Assembly (NCBI GenBank): GCA_964520875.1 | Contig: CAZFQJ010000052.1 | Span: forward strand, 1-10,576 | Direction of reading: 5' to 3' | Source of the DNA: SIG673 sp964520875 | Lineage (GTDB): Bacteria; Bacillota; Clostridia; Oscillospirales; CAG-272 | DNA: 10,576 bases | Part shown: positions 5,636 to 10,576 of the stretch, piece after piece | Numbering within the stretch: position 1 is the first letter of the stretch | Layout of the letters: every line of letters begins with the position of its first letter | Translations under genes and position numbers: made by a program | The notes under the pieces: generated by a model | What the model was told of the DNA's origin: nothing | The model's input: the letters and a program-made list of their open reading frames with translations, nothing else | Database searches by the model: none

Positions 5636-7138
5636 ATGGCATATTTTTATCCGGAGGCGTCCCACACATTCAGCGAGTATCTTCTCGTTCCGGGCTATAC
5701 ATCTGAGAAGTGTATTCCCTCAAACGTAAGTCTGAAGACCCCCCTCGTAAAGTTCAAGAAGGGCGAGCAGTCCGCAATAAACCTCAATATCCCTATGGTG
5801 TCGGCTATAATGCAGTCGGTATCCGACTCCGGAATGGCGATAGCTCTCGCAAAGGAGGGCGGCATGTCGTTCATATACGGTTCGCAGTCCATTGAGGACG
5901 AGGCGGCTATGGTAGCTAAGGTTAAGAATTACAAAGCGGGATTCGTCGTAAGCGATTCGAATCTTACTCCCGACAGTACTCTCGGAGACGTTCTCAGACT
6001 CAAAGAGGAAAAGGGACATTCGACGATAGCCATAACCTCCGACGGAAGCGCCGGCGGAAAGCTCATAGGTATAGTTACGAGCCGTGATTACCGCGTAACT
6101 CACATGTCCGAGGACACTCCCGTCAAGGATTTCATGACTCCGAGAGCGAAGCTCGTCGTTTCAAAGGACAACATAACTCTTGCTCAGGCGCACGACATAA
6201 TCTGGGAGAACAAGCTCAACACTCTTCCGATAGTTGATGAGAACGACAATCTTATGTACCTCGTATTCAGAAAGGACTACGCTCAGCATGAGGAGCAGCC
6301 CCTTGAGCTTCTTGACGCAAACAACCGTTTCATGGTCGGAGCCGGTATAAATACGCTCGACTACGAAAAGCGCGTTCCCGCGCTCATCGAAGCCGGTGCG
6401 GATGTTCTTTGTATAGACTCCTCCGAGGGATACAGCGTATGGCAGAGCAGAACGCTTGAATTTATACGCAAGAAATACGGCGATAACGTAAAGGTCGGAG
6501 CCGGTAACGTCGTTGACCGCGACGGATTCATGTTCCTTGCAGAGGCCGGCGCGGACTTCATAAAGGTCGGTATCGGCGGCGGTTCTATTTGTATAACCCG
6601 TGAGCAGAAGGGTATCGGACGCGGACAGGCTACGGCTCTTATAGAGGTCGCGGCGGCTCGCGATGAGTACTACGAAAAGACCGGAATATACATTCCGATA
6701 TGCTCCGACGGCGGTATAGTTCACGACTACCACATGACCCTCGCTCTTGCTATGGGTGCAGACTTCCTCATGCTCGGAAGATATTTTGCTCGTTTCGACG
6801 AAAGCCCCACGCCCAAGCTCAACGTAAACGGAACTTACGTTAAGGAATATTGGGGAGAAGGCTCCAACAGAGCGCGCAATTGGCAGAGATACGATCTCGG
6901 CGGAAAAGCGAAGCTCTCCTTCGAAGAGGGCGTAGACTCTTACGTCGTTTACGCCGGTCCGCTGAAGGACAATGTAAACAAGAGCCTTTACAAGGTAAAA
7001 TCGACTATGTGTAACTGCGGAGTTTTGAACATTCCCGAGCTTCAGAAGAATGCGAAGATAACGCTCGTATCTTCGACGAGCATAGTTGAAGGCGGATATC
7101 ACGACGTTATGCTCAAAACCACCAACAAGAACATGTAA
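5636..7138 (+). CDS. guaB: IMP dehydrogenase, Tritrichomonas foetus-like type
   Basis: This 500-residue enzyme oxidises IMP to XMP with NAD+, the first committed step to GMP. It is a TIM barrel interrupted by two CBS domains (about 95-220). The catalytic loop reads GIGGGSICITREQKGIGRGQ (312-331), with the nucleophile Cys319. The mobile flap holds the Arg418-Tyr419 dyad in NWQRYDLGG. Asp261 and Trp269 line the NAD site, and SDGGI (357-361) and GRYFARF (381-387) complete the IMP site. Most bacterial GuaB proteins have GIGPGSICTTR at the loop. This sequence instead agrees with the enzyme of the protist T. foetus, as I remember it, along most of its length and with the same residue numbers at the key positions. 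It has its own consensus promoter and a strong terminator, so it is a single-gene unit. A normal guaB may exist elsewhere in the genome. Enzyme assignment is very secure. Confidence 0.95.
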   Translation: MAYFYPEASHTFSEYLLVPGYTSEKCIPSNVSLKTPLVKFKKGEQSAINLNIPMVSAIMQSVSDSGMAIALAKEGGMSFIYGSQSIEDEAAMVAKVKNYKAGFVVSDSNLTPDSTLGDVLRLKEEKGHSTIAITSDGSAGGKLIGIVTSRDYRVTHMSEDTPVKDFMTPRAKLVVSKDNITLAQAHDIIWENKLNTLPIVDENDNLMYLVFRKDYAQHEEQPLELLDANNRFMVGAGINTLDYEKRVPALIEAGADVLCIDSSEGYSVWQSRTLEFIRKKYGDNVKVGAGNVVDRDGFMFLAEAGADFIKVGIGGGSICITREQKGIGRGQATALIEVAAARDEYYEKTGIYIPICSDGGIVHDYHMTLALAMGADFLMLGRYFARFDESPTPKLNVNGTYVKEYWGEGSNRARNWQRYDLGGKAKLSFEEGVDSYVVYAGPLKDNVNKSLYKVKSTMCNCGVLNIPELQKNAKITLVSSTSIVEGGYHDVMLKTTNKNM

Positions 7139-7151
7139 TATAGAACAAAGC

Positions 7152-7189
7152 AAAAAGAAGTTTACGAGAGTAAACTTCTTTTTTGTTTT
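7152..7189 (+). terminator. Intrinsic terminator of the IMP dehydrogenase gene
   Basis: A 14-bp perfect stem (7152-7165 with 7170-7183), with an 11-bp core AAGAAGTTTAC/GTAAACTTCTT, closes a GAGA tetraloop and runs into a T-rich tract (TTTTTTGTTTT). It starts 13 bp after the stop codon. The A-rich 5' side gives the opposite strand a T-rich tail too, so it may also stop transcription arriving from the right. Confidence 0.9.
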
Positions 7190-7213
7190 AAATTATTTTT
7201 ATTATGAACTTCA

Positions 7214-7249
7214 TTTCTTTTTCCTTCTTTAAAAAGAAAGAAAAAGAAA
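7214..7249. repeat. Near-perfect 17-bp pyrimidine/purine inverted repeat
   Basis: The pyrimidine tract at 7214-7230 (C/T only) and the purine tract at 7233-7249 (A/G only) are reverse complements at 16 of 17 positions, separated by AA. More A/G-only DNA follows to about 7270. It could be a second terminator-like hairpin or the end of a small repeated element. Confidence 0.6.
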
Positions 7250-7372
7250 CGAAGCAAAGAAAAAGAAAGAAAGTATTTATGCTATGGTTTGATCACAGAG
7301 ATATGGTAGAGGTTAAGACGGATAGTGATCTGCTCACAGAGGCATTATTTCAGCAAAATGGTGATTTTGTCC

Positions 7373-7451
7373 GTGTTATTCTGAGTGAGCGAAGCGAGTA
7401 AAGCGTTCATCGATAGGTGAACGGTCAGACTTCCTCCGCTCAGAATGACAC
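7373..7451. repeat. Imperfect palindromic element, REP/MITE-like
   Basis: GTGTTATTCTGAG (7373-7385) and CTCAGAATGACAC (7439-7451) are reverse complements with one mismatch. Inside them CGTTCA (7404-7409) pairs with TGAACG (7418-7423). The left arm continues GTGAGCGAAGCGAG-like, a word seen in intergenic repeats in many bacterial genomes (ATTCTGAGCGAAGCGA). It has no coding capacity and should be multicopy in the genome, which I cannot test here. Confidence 0.55.
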
Positions 7452-7521
7452 AGAGGAAAATTTCACTCTATGATCTGACATCAAAACTTACACAAAATTT
7501 AATGTAAGAAAAGTTCTTTTG

Positions 7522-7545
7522 CCTGCTTTCTTGAAAGAAAGCAGG
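7522..7545 (-). terminator. Strong hairpin directly after the transglutaminase-like gene
   Basis: CCTGCTTTC (7522-7530) and GAAAGCAGG (7537-7545) form a 9-bp stem with a TTGAAA loop that can close further. It begins one base after the stop codon of the minus-strand gene. The minus strand continues CAAAAGAACTTTTC, not a proper U-tract, so it may be a weak terminator, a 3'-end stabilising hairpin, or the end of the repeat region. Confidence 0.4.
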
Positions 7546-10368
7546 TCAGATGGCGCGTTTTGCGTATCTGTACCAGAGCTTTTGAGGTTTGTTCATGGTA
7601 CGGTATGCGTCTTTGAGAAGCTCGTCGAGATATTCGGCTACGGTCTTAAGGTCGGAGGGATTGTTATTGTCACCGAATTCCTGTCTCTGGATCAGCTCAA
7701 GTATATGGGAGAACGGCGTGCCGGTCACGTATATGAAATTTTCATCTATACGTTTGGCATACTGGGACGGCAGCTCGCCGTTGTTCGGAGAATAACCGAG
7801 CGTCTTCATCAGCGAGAAGAGCGTTTCGTCTATTTTGTGCGAGATCTCTCTGTATTCCGAGTCGTCCACTCCGTATATGGCTTTTTCTATCAGCTTCTGC
7901 CTTTCGCTAACCGCTTGCCGTGCCTTGTGTTTTATGTACCTTGTGATAAGGAATAGCGCTAAAATTATTATCGCCGTTCCGAGTGTTGCTCTGAGTATCT
8001 TTCCCCACGGTATCTCATTTCCGTTCGGATCGCTTATCGGTCCGCTCGGAAGTAACGATCCCGAATAATCGGTATCGATAATGTTATCCGTGCTTCCGCC
8101 CGGAACATCGGGAAGAGGCGTTATATTATCGCCGCTTGTCGATCCGGATTTGAGCTTTATCGCGTTTCCGTAATAATCCTTTACGTACCTGGGCGACGCT
8201 TCGTAGGTCATCCAGCCGTAACCGGGATAATAGACCTCTACCCACGCGTGCGCGTTTCTGTCGGTAAGTTCGTCGGTGTAACCGCCCGCTTCTCCGTTGC
8301 TTTCGAACGACGTCGCTATGTAGCCTTCTACGTATCTTGCCGGAACCCCAAGCTCTCTTAATATCAGCGTAAGCGCCGTAGCGAACTGAACGCTGCTTCC
8401 TTCTCTCGTTTCGGTAAGGAAGCTTTCGAAGGGCGTGAGATTTTTCGAGGTTCCCTTTGCGGGGCTTGTGGTATATGTGTAATTCGATACGAGGAACTGT
8501 ACCGCCTTTAAGACCTTGTCGTGAGTCGTGGCGTTATACGGCAGATCGAAGTTTTTGGCTATCTGTTTTATAGCGGGAATGTTTGAGAGCGCTCCGTTGC
8601 AGTAGTTAAGATTTACGAAATCCGTGTACTTATCCACGAGAACGACGTAGCGATTGTACATCTTCTCCTTTTCCTCGGCGCTCCATGAGTTGTATTCGCG
8701 GTAGAAGAGCGTGCGTTCCTCTGCCATGTCGGAAACTCCGTAAGCCTCGGTCAAAAGGATAAGCTGAAGCTCTTTTTCGTTTGCCGAAAGATTCGGATTG
8801 TTATGACAGATCTCTATAAAATCGGACGCCGCTCTCACGAAATTAAGCATAGACGTAAAATTATCGTGCGCCATGGATACCGAAAGATTGGTGGCATATG
8901 ACGTTACGGAATAGGACTTGTTCATGTTTAACCAGCCGGTCAAGACCATGCCGTCGTAAAAACGGGTCTGCTTTCCGCTGTAATCTCTCGTGCTTCCGTA
9001 ACGGTCAAGTCCTACGGAGAAATCCGTTACGCTCGGCAGATAAAGAAGGTTTCCGGTTCCGACACCTAAATTCATCTTGATATCAAGGCGTAACGCGGCG
9101 TATCCCGAGGTAAGATGATCGGCGTATCCTATCGAGTCGTCCATGAATGAGTATTTGTCTCCGAGAAGATCGTAGAACGCCTCTGTCATGGTGTCGGGCG
9201 AATAGTGCGAGGTGTAGCCGGCTTTTACCGATACGGAGGAAACATAACTGTCGAAATCGTCTATCATGTCGTTTGTCGGGGAGTACCAAGACTCACCGTC
9301 GAATTTTCCGGACGCTACCCAACCGCGCAGGTATATGTTCGGGGTGTCCTTGTAGTTGCTGGTTATAGTTAAGACCGATTCTCCGGTATATTTTATGGTC
9401 TTCGGGGCGACGTTACGTGAATTGTGATCGTCCATATTCCGAATAACGCCCATTTCCTTTAAGTTCGGCATGTCTCCGGAGATTACCGAGGTCACGATGT
9501 CTCTTGCAACGCTCATGGGCTTGCTTATGGATTCTATATCCTTCCACGTGCCTTTAACGGTTATGGCGGGGATCAGTATGCATATAAGCGCTATCAGCGC
9601 CGCCGCGCCGCCCGTATATCCGCCGAGAGAAGCACGGTTCACTTTGTCCGCTTTTTTTGCCTTGTACGCAAAATCGAAGAATCGCATGGTGATCATGGCA
9701 AAGAGAGCCGTGAGCATGAACGCAAAGCCCCAATTCGAAGTTGCGAGGTTATAGGTTATTCCCGGAATGAATACCGCAAGAGTAAGGAGCAGAGTCGGGA
9801 TAAGAAGCGTCCTCTTCATATTGCAGAAGGTGAGGATAAGTGCGGATATGAGCGAGAAGAGGAGCAGTGTGCCGGTGTTCATGGAGCCTGCGTCTCCGTA
9901 GCTTGTATAGCGGCGAAGAAGCACGGACATGTTCGTGTAACCGTCTTCTACGAGCGTCGTTCCGATACTGTTCAGAGTGCAATCTATGCACGAGCCGAGA
10001 TAGTCGAAGAACGTCGGATACATCAGTACCCATATGAGCAGGGTAGCCGCGAGGACGCCGAGTCCTGTGAGCGAAGCCTTGCCGCCGTACAAAAGGAGTC
10101 CGAATATCGCGCTTGAGAGCACGGCGAATATGAGGAGCACGCCGATATTCGCTCCGAGCGCGAAGCAGTCGTTAATGAATACCGTATATCCGAGTATCAT
10201 CAGGGCGACAGTCGCGCACCTTATCGCTATTCCGCCTATGAGCGCGGAGGAAGTAACGTTCTGGCAAACGGGTGAAAGATCGTAATCTTCACCGAATTTG
10301 TCGCGTTTTTCCTTTACCGCTTTTTCCGGCTTTTTTCGGAGTTTGTTTTTTTCGTTTATATTATCCAT
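7546..10368 (-). CDS. Multi-pass membrane protein with extracytoplasmic transglutaminase-like domain lacking the catalytic Cys (TgpA-like)
   Basis: From the ATG at 10366-10368 the product has 940 residues. A Lys-rich cytoplasmic N-terminus is followed by about seven hydrophobic segments (near 41-64, 72-96, 103-120, 166-181, 187-206, 211-230, 252-270), a long outside region (about 272-788), one more helix (791-809) and a cytoplasmic tail. The transglutaminase-like core is at about 615-730. Its His707 in NAHAWVEVYYPGYGW and Glu723 in TYEASP fit the His and acidic triad positions. The nucleophile motif, usually GYCxxFATA, reads GSSVQFATA (657-665), so the Cys position is Ser659. It is therefore probably inactive as a transglutaminase/protease, or a serine variant. 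The C-terminal tail resembles DUF4129. It follows a probable DUF58 gene, suggesting a MoxR-DUF58-transglutaminase envelope operon. An in-frame TTG at 10411-10413 would add 15 residues and overlap the upstream gene by 11 bp; neither start has a strong ribosome site. Confidence 0.85.
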   Translation of the reverse strand: MDNINEKNKLRKKPEKAVKEKRDKFGEDYDLSPVCQNVTSSALIGGIAIRCATVALMILGYTVFINDCFALGANIGVLLIFAVLSSAIFGLLLYGGKASLTGLGVLAATLLIWVLMYPTFFDYLGSCIDCTLNSIGTTLVEDGYTNMSVLLRRYTSYGDAGSMNTGTLLLFSLISALILTFCNMKRTLLIPTLLLTLAVFIPGITYNLATSNWGFAFMLTALFAMITMRFFDFAYKAKKADKVNRASLGGYTGGAAALIALICILIPAITVKGTWKDIESISKPMSVARDIVTSVISGDMPNLKEMGVIRNMDDHNSRNVAPKTIKYTGESVLTITSNYKDTPNIYLRGWVASGKFDGESWYSPTNDMIDDFDSYVSSVSVKAGYTSHYSPDTMTEAFYDLLGDKYSFMDDSIGYADHLTSGYAALRLDIKMNLGVGTGNLLYLPSVTDFSVGLDRYGSTRDYSGKQTRFYDGMVLTGWLNMNKSYSVTSYATNLSVSMAHDNFTSMLNFVRAASDFIEICHNNPNLSANEKELQLILLTEAYGVSDMAEERTLFYREYNSWSAEEKEKMYNRYVVLVDKYTDFVNLNYCNGALSNIPAIKQIAKNFDLPYNATTHDKVLKAVQFLVSNYTYTTSPAKGTSKNLTPFESFLTETREGSSVQFATALTLILRELGVPARYVEGYIATSFESNGEAGGYTDELTDRNAHAWVEVYYPGYGWMTYEASPRYVKDYYGNAIKLKSGSTSGDNITPLPDVPGGSTDNIIDTDYSGSLLPSGPISDPNGNEIPWGKILRATLGTAIIILALFLITRYIKHKARQAVSERQKLIEKAIYGVDDSEYREISHKIDETLFSLMKTLGYSPNNGELPSQYAKRIDENFIYVTGTPFSHILELIQRQEFGDNNNPSDLKTVAEYLDELLKDAYRTMNKPQKLWYRYAKRAI

Positions 10369-10402
10369 GTTAAAATCCGTTCGTTTATCTTTGTGGAATG
10401 AC

Positions 10403-10576
10403 TTATTGCTCAAAGGCGTGACCGCCCAGCTCAGCCGAGGTTTGCGTGAAGGTTATGGAATGTTCGGTCAGAGCTTTCTTGCAGCGTCCTATGTAAGCGA
10501 TGTGGTCCTGCTTTGATTGTTGGTCGTTTATCTTTTCGGATGGGTCGAAATAGTATACTTCCGTTCCGGAATTTCC
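10403..10576 (-). CDS. C-terminal end of a probable DUF58 protein (partial)
   Basis: An open minus-strand frame enters from the right edge and gives 57 residues before a TAA (10403-10405). The fragment begins GNSGTEVYYFDP and ends AELGGHAFEQ. It is hydrophilic with no motif that identifies a family by itself. The DUF58 call rests on position: transglutaminase-like membrane proteins of this size in Clostridia are normally preceded by a DUF58 gene and a MoxR-type ATPase. The stop lies 34 bp before the ATG of the next gene and overlaps its possible TTG start, so the two are probably co-transcribed and perhaps translationally coupled. That it is a real gene end is fairly sure; the family is inferred. 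Confidence 0.55.
   Translation of the reverse strand, partial: GNSGTEVYYFDPSEKINDQQSKQDHIAYIGRCKKALTEHSITFTQTSAELGGHAFEQ

Larger units (their letters stand above)
7190..7545. other. Gene-poor intergenic region with three structured repeats
   Basis: About 356 bp lie between the IMP dehydrogenase terminator and the transglutaminase-like gene. The stretch has a purine/pyrimidine-biased left end, a central palindromic element and a hairpin at the right end, each listed separately. A 65-codon open frame at 7204-7401 has no ribosome binding site of note, begins in low-complexity Lys/Glu codons and ends in the repeat, so I do not regard it as a gene. The word CACAGAG occurs three times (7294, 7335, 7449). 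Confidence 0.6.

Noticed and set aside
6161..7153. 330-codon open frame antisense to the IMP dehydrogenase gene
   Set aside because: It lies fully opposite a strongly conserved gene, its product shows no recognisable family, and codon bias of the sense gene explains the lack of stops.
7204..7401. 65-codon frame in the gene-poor region
   Set aside because: Starts in a low-complexity purine tract, ends within the palindromic repeat, and has no ribosome binding site that stands out.
7546..7956. Plus-strand frames such as 7519-7956 opposite the transglutaminase-like gene
   Set aside because: Antisense shadows of a long, well-supported membrane protein.
1..10576. CRISPR array, tRNA/rRNA genes, phage or toxin-antitoxin system
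   Set aside because: No regularly spaced repeats, no cloverleaf or rRNA-like sequence, and no small paired genes or mobile-element proteins seen in either strand.

Overview
This window looks like a chromosomal segment of a Gram-positive Clostridia-type (Bacillota) bacterium, probably an uncultured gut or anaerobic lineage. The reasons are strong AGGAGG-type ribosome binding sites, sigma-A type promoters, TTG starts, mid-range G+C with A/T-rich intergenic DNA, heavy use of the ATA isoleucine codon, and the gene families present. The lineage call is inference. No tRNA, rRNA, CRISPR array, transposase or phage gene was seen.

Layout, left to right. Positions 1-436 (minus) hold the first 145 codons of an IscU/NifU-like Fe-S cluster scaffold protein. 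Positions 553-1620 (minus) encode an ATP-type 6-phosphofructokinase (pfkA) with a recognisable promoter. A divergent 345-bp intergenic region then separates pfkA from a plus-strand three-gene operon: a membrane-anchored HtrA/DegP-type serine protease (1966-3279), an OmpR/PhoB-family response regulator (3291-3980) and its sensor histidine kinase (4004-5473). The likely logic is an envelope-stress circuit with its effector protease in the same transcript. Next is a single-gene unit with a consensus promoter and an intrinsic terminator, encoding IMP dehydrogenase (5636-7138). This enzyme is of the type known from the protist Tritrichomonas foetus, not the usual bacterial GuaB type.

Positions 7190-7545 carry no convincing gene but hold three separate inverted-repeat structures, including an imperfect ~79-bp palindromic element of the kind often repeated across genomes. 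The right third (7546-10368, minus) encodes a 940-residue multi-membrane-pass protein with an extracytoplasmic transglutaminase-like domain. It follows the tail of a probable DUF58 protein (10403-10576), which suggests the common MoxR-DUF58-transglutaminase gene order.

The most notable points are: the catalytic cysteine position of the transglutaminase domain is a serine; the IMP dehydrogenase matches the T. foetus enzyme residue for residue at its key positions; PfkA has a Thr in place of the near-universal Pro before its GTIDND motif; and the 7.2-7.5 kb non-coding stretch is structured. I did not find clear evidence for a wholly new multi-gene system. Most of the genes are housekeeping or belong to known families.
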